The notes under the pieces are model-generated. The model was not told where the DNA came from. It saw nothing but the letters and a program-made list of their open reading frames with translations, and did not search any database. From positions 11,928,354-11,992,353 of the forward strand of contig NC_044289.2 in NCBI RefSeq assembly GCF_004027225.2: 64,000 bases of DNA, in the 5' to 3' direction. Numbering within the stretch: position 1 is the stretch's first letter; each line of letters begins with the position of its first letter. A program made the translations under genes and the position numbers. This document shows, piece by piece, positions 14,100 to 24,639 of this stretch. Source of the DNA: Strigops habroptila (Eukaryota > Chordata > Aves > Psittaciformes > Psittacidae).

Positions 14100-14174
14100 C
14101 ATCTCCCTCTCCTTCTCTTTCCTCTTCCCTCCTTCTGCTCTCCTACCTCCTCCTCTCCCTCCCTCCTCTCCGCA
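14100..14174 (+). repeat. Pyrimidine tract (mostly C/T on the plus strand)
   Basis: About 75 bases are almost wholly C and T, built from CTCC/TTCC/CTTC-type units, ending just upstream of the CpG island. Homopurine-homopyrimidine runs of this kind are common next to vertebrate promoters and can form triplex (H-DNA) structures. Several AG dinucleotides follow it, so it could also serve as a splice-acceptor tract, but no exon with a donor follows at once. Its purine-only complement explains the Glu/Gly/Arg-rich chance reading frame on the opposite strand. Confidence 0.7.
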
Positions 14175-14234
14175 CTGTACTCTCCGGGGGCTCTGGGTAC
14201 CGCTGCAGCATCACTAGCCACCTCCATCCAGGAG

Positions 14235-15560
14235 GCTGGGAGCGCGGGGCGGAAGGGGAGGGCTGCGGGGGACAAGCTGAATGAATGGGCATCGCCTCGG
14301 TGCTGCTGGAGCCTCCGCATAGGGGCGAGGCGGCCGGACCGCGCCGCGGGCAGGGGGGCAGCGGCGGCCGGCCAGCGGCCGGGGCCGGGCCGGGCCGAGC
14401 CGAGCCGGGCCCCCCGCCGAGCCGCCGCCGGGGCGCTGCGAGGAGCGGGCGCTGCCCCGACGCGGGACCGCTCCGGCCCGGGCGCCGCCTCGTGCCGCCG
14501 CGGACCGAGGTGAGCGGGGGGCTGCGGGAGAGTGCGGGGGGCGGCGTGGAGCCGGGTCGGGCCGGATGGTGCGGGGCCTGGATGAACGATGCGGGGCCGG
14601 GGCGGACGGTGCGGGGAATGGGGTGGATGGTGCAGAGCCGGTCTGGATGGTGCTGGGGCTGGGCACCAAGGAGTTAAGCGGCTGCGGAGCAACCGGGCTC
14701 AGACCGTGTGTGTGATCCCGCACCCACCGGGGGGCGTGGCCCATGGCACCCCACGGGTGTCCGTGCGCGGTGGGCGGCCGGTGCCGGTATCGGTCGCAGC
14801 GGTCTGGGTCTCCCCGGCCGCGCAGGGTGGGTGCGGGCACCACAGCGGAGCCTCGTCCCTCGGGGAGCGATACTGCGCTCCGTGTGCGTGGCGTGTGCCA
14901 GAGCCCGCGGCTGAGCGTGTGTGCGGTGTGCGGGATCCACTGCGGAGCCGCCGCTGTGTGTGCGGGCTGCCCGTGTGCGGGGCTGAGCGTGTCCGTTGCA
15001 GCCGCATTGAGCCCGTGTGCGGGAGCAGCCCCAGCCCGAGCGTGCGGGTGCGCGCTGCGCGTCCACGCGTGTGTACCGGTAGGTGATGTGTGCGCGCTGC
15101 GGGGGGGTGTTGGGGTCTATGGGGGTGTGCGGAGCGAGCGGGCACGTGTGGGGAGGTGCGTGGAGTCTGTGAGCACAAGCGTGCCGGGGCTGCCGCTCCC
15201 TCCGCGGGATCCTGGCCCCCCGGGGGAGAGGGGCTGCGGCTCACCCCGCCTGCCTCTGCCTGCCCGCCCCGTCCCGCTCTGTCTGCCCCGTCCCTCCTCG
15301 CGGGCCCCGCATGTCCCCTCGCCTCTCCCTGGGGCTGCGCCCCTGCCCTGAGGCAGGGTGGCCGGCCAGAACCTCACCCCCGCTAGGTTTTGGCTTTGCC
15401 TGTGTAAAGATGCTCCTGCTTGCTCCGGATCCCGCAGAGCCAGAGGGGCTCAGCCAGCAGCGCCTGGCAGGGCAGGGCCTTGTGCTCCCCTGTGGATGAC
15501 CCCAGGCGGATCCCTGTGTGCCCCTCGGGCTGTGGGGGGTTCCCACATACCCCTCAGGCT
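14235..15560 (+). promoter_or_regulatory. CpG island, probable promoter of a plus-strand gene
   Basis: CpG is abundant here and rare elsewhere in the window, and GC content rises sharply from about 14235. GC boxes (GGGGCGGAAG near 14246), a run of GGGCC/GGCCG units (about 14370-14420) and a GT/KLF-type box GGGGCGTGGC (14731-14740) are visible. There is no TATA box, as expected of a dispersed CpG-island promoter. A good donor (GAG then GTGAGC, GT at 14510) argues for transcription rightward. The right part (14700-15100) is rich in GTGTGCG repeats. A weaker donor-like site reading left at about 15243 leaves room for divergent transcription. CpG density falls off past about 15400. Confidence 0.85.
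14285..14509 (+). CDS. Candidate first coding exon in the CpG island (unidentified gene, partial)
   Basis: Seen: an ATG at 14285 opens a frame that runs without a stop to the donor at 14510 (75 codons, ending in phase 0). The product begins MGIASVLLEPPHRGE and is then rich in Gly, Ala, Pro and Arg, with no recognisable domain. No signal peptide is obvious beyond a short hydrophobic stretch at residues 3-8. The frame joins in phase with exon candidates at 16959, 24559 and 36422. Inferred: this is the start of the gene driven by the island. The alternative is a wholly untranslated first exon, since GC-rich islands often stay open by chance and the residue bias follows base composition. The donor is better supported than the reading frame. 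Start-codon context is unremarkable and a second ATG lies 4 bases upstream in another frame. Confidence 0.35.
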
Positions 15561-15895
15561 GTGGCAATGGTGTGGATCAGCCCCGAGGTGGTGGTCAGGT
15601 CATTATACTTATATTAGACTTTCGGAGGGGCAGACAAGTGTCCCCCCCACGTGCTGGTCCCCCTCCAGGACAGAGATGCAACATAACAAACTCTCCTACG
15701 GGCCTCTGCCATGACGTGGTGAGGAAGCTCCAGTCCAGGATGAGGCCCAGGCAGGAGCAGGATTTAGACCCTTGTTGCCATCATTGCGATTGGACCGACA
15801 TGCCTTTGAGGATCTGAGCCTTGGTGACCATCCTGACACCGTGCCACCATTCTGGTGTAGGGCCGGCACCTGCTGCACCAGGAGCAGACGTGCCC
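15561..15895. other. Spacer inside the putative first intron
   Basis: Past the CpG island the sequence becomes ordinary again. I see no repeat, exon or regulatory motif that I can defend here. Confidence 0.4.
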
Positions 15896-16084
15896 ATGCA
15901 GATGCACGGGGCTGGCAGCCCACAGGACCTGGACATCTTGGAGTGCTTCCTGCAAAATGGACTCTTGGAGCCTCGTGAATCCGCCTCTGACGGCTTCTCC
16001 TCTGAGGAAGCGCAAAGCAGAGCCAGCCCTGAGGCTTCCTGCAGGAAGCTAATGCCTGGTCAGAGCCACCACTCCTGCTCTTGA
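15896..16084 (+). other. Short open frame with protein-like composition, possible exon or uncharacterised small ORF
   Basis: An ATG at 15896 opens 62 codons ending at TGA 16082-16084. The middle reads like an acidic, leucine-containing segment (DLDILECFLQNGLLEPRES, then Ser/Glu-rich), and codon choice looks more coding-like than in most frames of this window. AG dinucleotides at 15859-15860 and 15880-15881 could serve as acceptors. Against it: no good donor follows inside the frame, both ATGs have C at -3, and the opposite strand is also open with a plausible composition. It lies 1.4 kb downstream of the proposed first exon, so it could be an alternative terminal exon. I do not recognise a family. 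Confidence 0.2.
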
Positions 16085-16958
16085 GACATGGGGCTGCTTC
16101 TTACGCTGGCAGGAAAATGGGGCTTTTCCAAATCCAGGCTCAGCAGCTGGTGTGTGCAAGCCCAGTTCTGATCTCTGCAGCAGCTCTGTTTTCTCACTCC
16201 TCTCGGTGTACATGATGTACCGGTACAGTTTGAAGCACGGCTGCGAGTGGTGGAGGAATAGAGCAGCTCAAGGGAAGCTGCCACGCTGCAGCAGGGGACT
16301 TTTGCGCCTTCTTACACCCTCACGCCAGTCCAATGGTGCCAGGCTGGATTTTACCCTTGGAGCATAAACATGTGGCAAACCAGAAAGAGATGTAAATCGA
16401 GTAAACATCAGTAGTAATTGGGGACCCGTTTTGAAATTGGTTTGATACCTGCATGCCTCCCAGGCAAGCTTTTCTGATGTTAACCATTGTGCATCTTTGC
16501 ATGAAAAATGAGGCTTTATTTTCAGCCTGGGTAATAGCAGCGCAGCATGGGTAGAAATAAACACGCTGTGTCCCCTCTAATCTGTCCACAATCAGGCTTC
16601 TCCCAAGCACTGAGCCACTACCGCCGTTGTCAGAGATGAATAGTCCTGGATCCAGATGGCAGCCTGCTTTCCTGCTTCCCTCAGTGCCCACAACGTCCCT
16701 TCGCCATCCGCAGAGGAGGGGAGCAGCCAGTGAGAAAGCGTCCCTGGGAAGACCCCTGTGCCACCGCAGCCACCTGCGTCCCCGGGTTTGCTGCCCATGG
16801 CTCGGGCCAAAGTCATCAGCTTGTGCCCGTCAGCCACAGGCGAGGCAGCTCCTGGTTGCCAGAAGCTGCTCTGAGCTCCCATTTGCTTCTGGACAGGGTT
16901 CAAGGTGCTGATTTGGAGCTCGGAGCTCAGCATGGATTCACTTCTCGTCGTCTTGCAG
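16085..16958. other. Putative intron sequence between exon candidates
   Basis: No repeat or gene is recognised. The last 50 bases supply the acceptor of the following exon candidate (pyrimidine-rich with CTTGCAG at its end). Remaining CpG content is moderate. Confidence 0.4.
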
Positions 16959-17098
16959 CCTGGATCCGTCACGCCCAGGGCTGGAGCCGCAGCTGGCCGA
17001 GCGCTCTGGCCAGCCGTGCCTGGGGCTGGAGGCAGCGGGCAGCCCCTTGCTGCAGCTCCACAGCCCCGAGCAGCCTGGTTTTGGTCTCCTGGACCATG
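16959..17098 (+). CDS. Candidate internal coding exon 2 (unidentified gene)
   Basis: Seen: 140 bases bracketed by an acceptor (TTCTCGTCGTCTTGCAG, AG at 16957-16958) and a donor (CATG then GTGAGG, GT at 17099). GC content is well above the flanks. All three frames are open. Joined in phase 0 to the CpG-island exon it adds 46 codons rich in Ala, Pro and Gly and leaves two bases (TG). A different frame (first base completing a codon) is striking: it begins LDPSRPGLEPQLAERSGQPC, is rich in CTG, GAG and CAG codons and ends in phase 1. That would need a different upstream exon ending with two bases. I recognise no domain in either. That the exon is real is moderately likely; its frame is unsettled. 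Confidence 0.35.
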
Positions 17099-18440
17099 GT
17101 GAGGTGTGCTGAGTCACCCTAAGTCAGGCCAAGCCATCACCTACCCTTCCCATGAGGAGGATGTGTTTGAGGAGAGGACTCGTCGTGCTTACTGAAAGCA
17201 AAGGGGTTGCGGGCGGATCGCAGACGTAGCTGGGATGATGGGAGGGAGTTGTTTTGAGCATGGAGCCTTCTTGTTTATTCTTCAGTTTGGAGGGGTGTTT
17301 TTAGGCTTGTGATGGAATAAATGGAAGTGAAAATTCAGCTCCTCTGCTTGGGAATGTGGGGGAAGCCCTGGGCAGGAGCCGTTGTCTGTCCTTGCCGAAA
17401 GCTGGCTATGTGACAGCAAAGCTTTGTTGAGGTTTGCACCAACCTCTTTCATCTTGGACTTGGTGTGTCCTGCTGTTTATGGCATAAAAATGATGATGCT
17501 TTGCAGAAGATATCTGTATTTCACACTTTGTTTCTGCTTACATGTCTTGTTTGGGAGCTTAGCTGGCTTCCCCTGTGGGTAGTGTCTTTGGCTACAAGAA
17601 CCGTGTGACTATTAGTAGAGTTTCCAGTGGGCTCCTTGCGTGACCTTGTGTTATGGTTTTCTGTGCACAAAAGAAAGGGATTCCTGAGCCCCTTCTTGCT
17701 TGCAGAGACGTTGCATAGGGAAAACCTATGAACTCTGGCATGCTAACTCTGGTTTTGCTCGAGCAGGCTCTTGCGGGTGTCGATAGCTGGCTGGTGGGTT
17801 TGGACCATGGGCTGTCAGGAAAATTGCCTTTCCTAAGAGCTTTCCCTGAATGAGGCCTGGCTCACTGCAGCTCTCTGCAAAGCTTTCCAGCTGTTTGAAG
17901 GAAGCACTGCACAACTTCCAGAGCTGTCATGGTTGTATGCCCTCTGGGGATGGGTTGTGACAAGCAGCCACAAACCTGCAGTCTGCCGGCTGCAGGATGG
18001 TCTAGATGTCCCCTGGGTCTGGCTCCTGCATCCCCCGGGGAGCGTGGAGCCTTCTGCACATCTCTCGGGTGACTCTCACATTGAGGGATCCTGTTCCTTC
18101 AACTGCCTTTGGGTTTGGTGTCCGCTTTTATCTCCCGTGCTGCCCAGCTGGTGAGGACTTGGAGGAGTCTCTCTGCAGGAGAGACGCAGGCGCTTTAAAG
18201 AACAGTGTTGACACTTGCAGGTGGGCAGAGCTGTGGCCTGTGAGCAGGGACGTTAGGTGGCAGCTTGGTGTGTGCATGAAATATGTACAAGGCAGGAGTA
18301 TTAAACCTACTCAGCAGTGGCTTAACTCTGTGCTTAAGGAGGAGCAGTCCAAGATCCATGACGAGTATCATGAAAGTCCTCTTACGTCAAGTATTTAATA
18401 TCCAAATCCCTCAGCCATTTGTCTCAATGTGTCTTTGCAG
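17099..18440. other. Putative intron sequence; nothing recognised
   Basis: I see no repeat or RNA gene. Open frames are short and inconsistent between strands. Confidence 0.4.
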
Positions 18441-18680
18441 GACGGGGGCCACCCACATGATTTCCTTCACAAGATGACAAATGTGTGGCAGCACCGTGGC
18501 TCCAGACATGCCCTCGCTGCACAGCACTGCGATGGCTGGTGGCATGGCTTGGATGCTGGAAGCCTCTCCCTGCCTCTTCCTCTCCAATTGCCATCCCCCT
18601 TAGATGTGGCAGGGTATTTTCTTCATCCACATTGTGTCAGGGCCTTGGTAGAGGAGCAAAGGCTGGAGGCGGGTGATTGA
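18441..18680 (+). other. Open segment behind a strong splice acceptor, possible alternative exon
   Basis: A good acceptor (pyrimidine-rich, ending GTGTCTTTGCAG, AG at 18439-18440) is followed by 79 open codons in phase 0, ending at TGA 18678-18680. The product starts DGGHPHDFLHKMTNVWQHRG and is rich in His, Trp and Leu. Possible donors inside (GGTGGC near 18538, GGTAGA near 18648) are weak, so if real it would more likely be a terminal exon. The opposite strand is also open over most of it. No family is recognised. Confidence 0.18.
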
Positions 18681-21600
18681 TTTCTTACATTTGGTGCTTA
18701 GGATGATGGCCAGGGCTTCGGAAAGGTGCTGAGTGTGCTGGGAAGGAGGTGCAGCAAATGTCCCTGGAATGTTTCACTGCATCACCTTGTGCCCTGAGGA
18801 GCAGGTTGGTACCTCCTCTCATGTGAGACACCCCTCTGCACCCGGGGTGCCCCATGAGGAGGACAGAGACGGGCTGACTGTGTCAGGCTGGTTTGAGTCA
18901 GAACGAAGTCCTCAGCTGCAGCTGCAGGGAGCCTCACAGTTTGCTTTGGAAATATCCTCTGCATGCGAATGCTTCCCACCTTCTTCTTACCTCCATCCTC
19001 CCCCTGGTTCAGTGTCATCCCTTCTGGTGTCTCCAGGGTTTATGCAACTCTTACCCCATTCCCACTGACTATGGTTCCCCCCTAGCCCTTAGCTCTTCTC
19101 TGGGACAGCCTTGCTGTAACATGTCCTTCTGTCCTTCACCCTCAGGCAGCTGCTGGCTCCAGTGATGGTGATGGTCGTGCCTTCCCTGGGATGCTGTCGG
19201 GGCCAGCACTGGGGTGGGCAAGGGCCACGTCCTACTGCTCCATCAGCAGAGCAGACCCCATGAGGTATTTATAGGCTCAGTGATGTTATTCCCCTGTCAA
19301 ACTATTACTGAAATAGGCTCGGTGTGTGTCATAGGAGAGAGGATTTTAATGGCACAGTTTCTTTGCTGCGGGAATGAAGTTGATGCTCTCTCACCATTTC
19401 CCTCGTCCGATTAATCATTCCCACAGTGGAGAGGCATGAGGGAATGGCTGCTCCAGCAGCTTGGCTGGGGATTTGTGGACTCGGGCAGGTCCTTTAGATG
19501 GACACCTCAGCCAGGCCTGTGCCCACAGGGACCTGCTGCCTTGCACCCACACTTGGCTGGACCTTAACTGCAAGGGAGCACTGAACCTGGTGGGAGTAAC
19601 CCGGACCCTGGGGGCCCTCCTGGGGCAGATGTGCCAAGGCAGACAGGACTCAGGGCTGGTGCTGGGATTGAGCAGACACAGTTTAAGGGGCAAGGTCCCT
19701 TTCGCAGTGGTTTTTTCATTCTGAACAGTCAGACAATTTTCTGAATGATCAGAAAAGGTCAGTTTGTCATTTTCTAAATAACCCACCCTCATTTAGACTC
19801 ATCTGGACACTGCTGCTGGTTGGGGAAGAGGTCAACGTCCAGTGAATCGTTTTAGCAATGTCTTGAAACATTTCAGCTGGCTGAAGAGCAAAAGATTTCT
19901 CAGCCTGTCAGTTCATAAACACTGGTGGGGTTCCCTGCCTAGTGCCTTCTTGCTGGGGGGGAAAGTCTGGGGTGGGAAAACCAATTTTGTGCTAGGCATA
20001 GGTTTGGGTTGTAATTTCTGGGCGGCATGCTGAATGTCCTGGGGGCTGGAGGTGCGCGGATGGACAGATCCACCACAGCTCAATGGCCTCAGCGTGGGAG
20101 GGTGATGCTCACTGGAGGTTATGTGCCCTCTGCGATGGGATGTGGAGCGTGAGGGCTGGGCAGGAACTGGGGCACCTAAGCTCTCAATGAGCTCTTCAGT
20201 CATTTCCTTGGCCTGGCTTGGAGTGGGAGTCCTGGCCCCAGCGGATCGGATGTGTCTGCCTGTGGGATTTGAGCCGTGAAGGGGCAGAACAGAGGAGAGC
20301 TGCCCTCCCGCTGCCCAGGAGCAGTAGAGACCAAGGGCATGGGCTCTGAGCCACAGAGAGCCAAAAGTCCACAGGGGGATGGAAGGCTGCTGCAGACCAG
20401 GTCTCCCTAGGCTTGCAAACAGTTGCTGCTGGGGAGCCAAGAACAATGTGAGGCTTCAGAGCTGGAGGACCCACTGCTGTGGAGCTGCTGACCATGCAGC
20501 CCCTGCTTCCCTGATGTCTCCACTCTGTGCTGAGTTGCGAGTTGGGGAGAGAAACCTTCTGCTCTCATTGCTCGCTGGCAGCCTCTGTGCTGCCCACGTG
20601 TCATGCAGAGACCCTCTCCTGGAGCCTCCATGCCCTCTGGCAGGGGCTGGTGGCCAGGAGGAACCCAGCGCCCGCTCCTCTCAATCCCCTGCAGTGCTGC
20701 TCACAAGCGTAGCAGCCAGGCCCTTGCAGAGACAGCTTGGAAACTGGGAACCGACATGCTAAAGAAAAATGTCCTTCCCACACAGCCCAGCCTGTCCTCC
20801 TCCCTCCACCAGTGCTGCTGCTGGCGAGCTGCAGGCTCGCCGCCGCAAAGGGATGGTACCGTGCAAGGATGGAGAGACCTGTGCTCCAGGGCAGAGAGTG
20901 CAGATGGAGCAGATTGCCATGGGGAAGCTTCTTCTGTGATGCCATGGGTATCTCCCAGGATCCGGCCCTCCTGCCTATGGCTCTGCAGGCCTCCCTTTGC
21001 CTCCTCCCTGCTCAGCAAGCTACCTTTTGGTGGAGGTTGCTGTGGATGGGGTGCTGATGGAGGCTGTGTGGCTCTGGAGGCAGCATCCCTGACCACAGCA
21101 ATTTGGCTTCTACCATGTCTGGCTGCGCTGCCAGCTGGACCCCTCATCCTTTTCACCCCCAGTTATTTTCCAGACAGTTGTTCATCTCCCTTTGCTGGCT
21201 GCATATCCTGAGATCAATGCTGAGTGCTCTCCTCCTCCTCCTTGCTGTGCTGTCCCTTAGGATAGACCATTCAACTTGCTTCTCCTCCTCCTTTTCCACT
21301 TTGTTAATGAGTCTCTTTGCTCTAAGAAGTCATGATAGCTGCCGGGGGACCTGGAAGGAGTGGGGAGAGCTGTGGGGAGGCCACCAGTCCAGCTTCCAGG
21401 GTTTGGGATGCTGCTGTGGTTGCCTTGGTGCTGGCTGAGCCCTGGCTCAGGGCCCGTGGGGTGGAAGGGATGTGATAGGCAATGAGTGTTTTGCAGTGGC
21501 AGGAGGCGGGGAAGCCAGGTTTGGGCAGCTCCCGGTTGCTCTGCTGTGGTTTTGCCCCATTTCTGCCATGCATGGTGCTCCTCACCCTGCTGTGGGCTTC

Positions 21601-22808
21601 TCCTTCATGGCTCTCATGGGCCTGGGCGGACACTCAGCTCCATCCCTGCAGCAAAGCTCCGCATGGCCACCGAAGCTCCTGCAAAGGCCCATGCATCTCA
21701 TGGCAGGTTGCCACTGGCCCTGGTAGGCTTCAGATCCCAGTGAGTGGATGAGGGATGCAGGTGCTGGGCCACTGGTGCCAGTCCCCCAGCTCAGCGTGTG
21801 CCAGTTGGCAGCAGGAAGGTGTATGTGGTATCTATGGGTGGTTCAGACCCTTGTTAGTGAAAACTGGACTTCCCAAACACATTCTGTGGGCACTGCTTTA
21901 CTTTCCCAGTGCCTTAACACTCTCCAAAACCTGAGAAACTGAGATGGTTTCTTCTCGGCAGGGAGAGGCTCCCGTTGTCGCTCTCTCACATATGCACGCA
22001 TGCACACACACACACGCCGAGGCTCTTCTTTCTCTTCCTTCCCACTTTCCTCCTCCAAAAGACTTCAAAAGCTTCATGAAAATGTTATTTTCTCCCAAAC
22101 TGTTGCCTTTCTGTCTGGCTGTCTGTGAGCAGCCTGCTGCCTTTGCCTGGGCTCTGCTCCCAGAGTGCATGGTTACAGCCGCTCCACGTGTGCAGTGTTA
22201 GTGACAGCCCTGCCGAGCCTGCAGAAGGTGCTTGGGTGGCTGTGCTGGGGGTGCTGGGCTGTCCCGGGGGGGGGCTAACAGCAAACCTCCCTTTGCTTCT
22301 AGTGGGGCTCATCTGATCCATCAAAGTTGCTTTAGATGCAATAAAGCAAAACCCTCCTTAGAGGTGATGCTGTGAGGCTACATCTGCCCAGCTATGCTCT
22401 CCAGGATGCCATGGAAGTCCTGCTCACCAGGAACATGCTGGAAGATGCCCACAGCCCCATGGCAGCCTGCCCTGCCCCAGGGTGCTGGGCTATGGCACTG
22501 GGCAGGAGCCCTGCTCTCCCTGCATATGGACAACTCTGCTGCCTGAGCATCCTGCAGGCACAGACGGACTCGGGGACAGGCTGGAGGTGGGCTGGAGTTG
22601 AAAACCCCTTTGTTGTCTTGTAGGAACGGGACTGACTCACTGCTCTCCCGTGCTGTCATAAGCAGATGGATGATTTAATCACCTAGCAACCAAAATAACG
22701 TCAGGTGAGGAGCGCTTCCCCATCCGCGCCTGGCCCACAGCCCCGCCGCCAGGCTGGTGGCAGGGGACAAGCAGCCCCTGGCCTCCCTGCAGCCCTTGGG
22801 CTTCCCTG
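18681..22808. other. Putative intron sequence; nothing recognised apart from a small CA-rich patch
   Basis: No gene or interspersed repeat is recognised. A short imperfect CA run lies near 22000-22017. Open frames of 100-200 codons occur on both strands around 19900-21210, overlap heavily, and have no coding-like features. Confidence 0.4.
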
Positions 22809-22888
22809 GGATGAGGCTGGCATGCCTAGGATAAGACTGGCGTGCCTGGGATGAGGCTGGCATGCCCGGGATGAGAGCGGGGTGCAGG
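22809..22888 (+). repeat. Tandem repeat, 20-bp unit, four copies
   Basis: Four consecutive 20-base units (starting at 22809, 22829, 22849 and 22869) share the pattern GGATGAGGCTGGCATGCCTA. Units 1 to 3 differ at a few sites and unit 4 is more diverged. This is a short minisatellite, probably made by replication slippage or unequal exchange. Variation in copy number between individuals is likely. Confidence 0.85.
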
Positions 22889-23190
22889 GCTGTGCTCTGT
22901 GTCAGGTCTGCCATCAGCAGCCCAGCAGAAGCGGTCCCAGAGCCATGGATGAGGTGGGGTGCACAGCGCCATGCAAGGGATGAGGGTGTCCCCCAAGGCC
23001 AGGTCCCAGCAAGGCCTAACGGGCATCTCCAAGAACAGATAGAGGGGCCAAGTCTCTAGCATCATTTGGGCATGTTGCTGGCTGTCTGGAGCATCCAGAA
23101 GTGCCGTATGAGGAGAGTGAGGCTTGTGGCCAGGACCTCCAGAGCACAGGGAAATTTCTGGGAGGTGAACCTGGAGGACTTTGAATGGGA
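22889..23190. other. Short unique spacer; nothing recognised
   Basis: Unique sequence between the minisatellite and the next CR1 terminus. I see no feature here. Confidence 0.4.
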
Positions 23191-23265
23191 TCGTAGAATC
23201 ATAGAATAGTTAGGGATGGAAAGGACCTTAAGATCATCTCGTTCCCACCCTCTACCATCCACCAA
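23191..23265 (-). repeat. CR1 LINE extreme 3' end fragment
   Basis: The segment starts with TCGTAGAATCATAGAATAG, the complement of CR1 terminal octamers, followed by a diverged GGATGGAAAGGACCTTAAGATCATC block. The match fades after about 23260, so only the last 70 or so bases of a CR1 copy are certain. The following 200 bases may be more diverged CR1 but I cannot show it. Minus orientation. Confidence 0.85.
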
Positions 23266-23876
23266 CCCCTTGGCACTCTCTCCTCTTCGTGCATCACTAC
23301 AACACCAGCTCTGAGCGCCCTTAGCTCCTGCGCAGTTCCCTTGCCTGTCACCTTCAAAGTGGGAGAATAACCCTCTTGTTGGTGTGTTCATTCCAGTTCT
23401 CCTAGCACGGACAGGTTCTCCTGCTCTGCATATCCTCATGGCATAGCCCTGATGCTGTCAGTCCTGTGCTTCCTGAGATGGCAATTACCTCCTGATGGCT
23501 CCAGTTGCTCTTTGCAATGGGCTCCTACACACAGCCCTGCAGGACGTGTTCACTGCAGCCCACCCTGCAGGTGATGAGACCTTCTGGAGCAGCGTCTGAG
23601 CTGGGAAGGAAAGCAAGTGCTTGGGCAGGGAGAGGACTGCCCCAGCCTGGCCTGGCAGGACTTGGAGCTGTGAGGACACTGTTGGTCTTGGGGTGTTCAT
23701 ATCACCCATTCGGAGCCAGCTGGAGTTCCTTTGCAGCAGACCCCTTCGTGGCTCCTGGCATGGGTGCATGTGTGAGGTGGTGAGGACACATCTGCCCAGG
23801 CCACAAGCTCCAGCACTTGTGGGACTGCACTGCTGGGCTGCCCAGGAGGGGCTATTTCCCCCCAAGTGCTGCATCT
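23266..23876. other. Unique spacer between two CR1 copies
   Basis: No gene recognised. The part next to the left CR1 could include unrecognised diverged repeat. Confidence 0.35.
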
Positions 23877-24228
23877 GATCATAGAATCATAGAATCAGCT
23901 GGGTTGGAAAAGACCTTTAAGATCATCAAGTCCAACTGTTCTCCAGCACTGCCAAGGCCACCACTAACCCCTGTCACTGAGGGCCTCATCTACATGGTGT
24001 GTGAAGACTTCCAAGGACGGTGACCCTACCACTGCCCTGGGCAGCCTGTTCCAACGCCTGAGCACCCTCTCGGTGAAGGAATTGTTCCTAATATCCAGTC
24101 TAAACCTCCCCTTGGAGCAGCTTGAGGCCGTTACCTCTTGTCCTATCACTCATTACTTGGGAGAAGAGACCAACCCTACCTCACTACAACCTCCTTTCAG
24201 GTAGTTGTAGAAAATGATGCTGAGACCT
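23877..24228 (-). repeat. CR1 LINE 3' end fragment, a different subfamily from the 2.7 kb and 56 kb copies
   Basis: It starts with two octamer complements (ATCATAGAATCATAGAATCA) and continues with the blocks GGTTGGAAAAGACCTTTAAGATCATC, CAAGTCCAACTGTT, the CCTGGGCAGCCTGTTCCA region, GTGAAGGAATTGTTCCTAATATCCA and TACAACCTCCTTTCAGGTAGTTGTAG. The AAGTCCAAC variant and the block after AACCTCCCC differ from the copies at 2656 and 56244, so it belongs to another CR1 lineage. About 350 bases remain, 5'-truncated, and it is a fairly well-kept copy. Confidence 0.94.
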
Positions 24229-24558
24229 TGGCTAGCAGCCCAGTCCAGGGACTGGGGATGGGATGGAGGGAGGCCACTGATCCATCAGACAGTGACCACT
24301 CAGACCCAGGCAACCATCTTCTCCCCCCGCCTAGAACCAAATAGTTGTGCTAGGCAAGCCTGGCTGTGTGTGTGATGGGAGATGCTGCTCCCCTCCTCCA
24401 GCGATGAGGCTGAAGGACACGCGGCCATCGCAGTACCCGGGCAATGCTGCAGCTGCTGGGGACCGGAGGAGGGCTGTGGAAATAGGGCACCCCATGTCCC
24501 AGCTCCTCTTTGTGGGACAGAGCTGATATAATTAGACAATACGCCCTGTTCTTTGCAG
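24229..24558. other. Putative intron sequence ending in a splice acceptor
   Basis: Unique sequence. The final bases (CTGTTCTTTGCAG, AG at 24557-24558) form the acceptor of the next exon candidate, with a possible branch region around AGCTGATATAATTAG some 30-40 bases upstream. Confidence 0.45.
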
Positions 24559-24639
24559 TGCCCTGAGAAAGCCTCTGTGCCACCGCGGCCCGGGGGAGCC
24601 TGGCAGCCCTACTTTGGTGACACCAGTGTCCCAGCGAAG
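24559..24639 (+). CDS. Candidate internal coding exon 3 (unidentified gene)
   Basis: Seen: 81 bases between a good acceptor (TTCTTTGCAG) and a strong donor (GCGAAG then GTGAGC, GT at 24640). The segment is richer in CpG and GC than the flanking intron. Two frames are open. One, phase 0, reads CPEKASVPPRPGG onward. The other uses the first T to complete a codon and reads ALRKPLCHRGPGEPG onward, leaving two bases (AG). The second continues the open frame from exon candidate 2 and joins exon candidate 4 without a stop. The first meets a stop in exon candidate 4. No domain is recognised, and the segment could be 5' UTR. Splice-site quality on both sides makes it one of the better exon candidates here. 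Confidence 0.42.

Noticed and set aside
13808..14692. 294-codon minus-strand open frame across the CpG island
   Set aside because: GC-rich, TA-poor DNA keeps many frames open. Composition is Arg/Pro/Ala with a poly-purine-derived Glu/Gly stretch, and no domain or splice pattern supports it.
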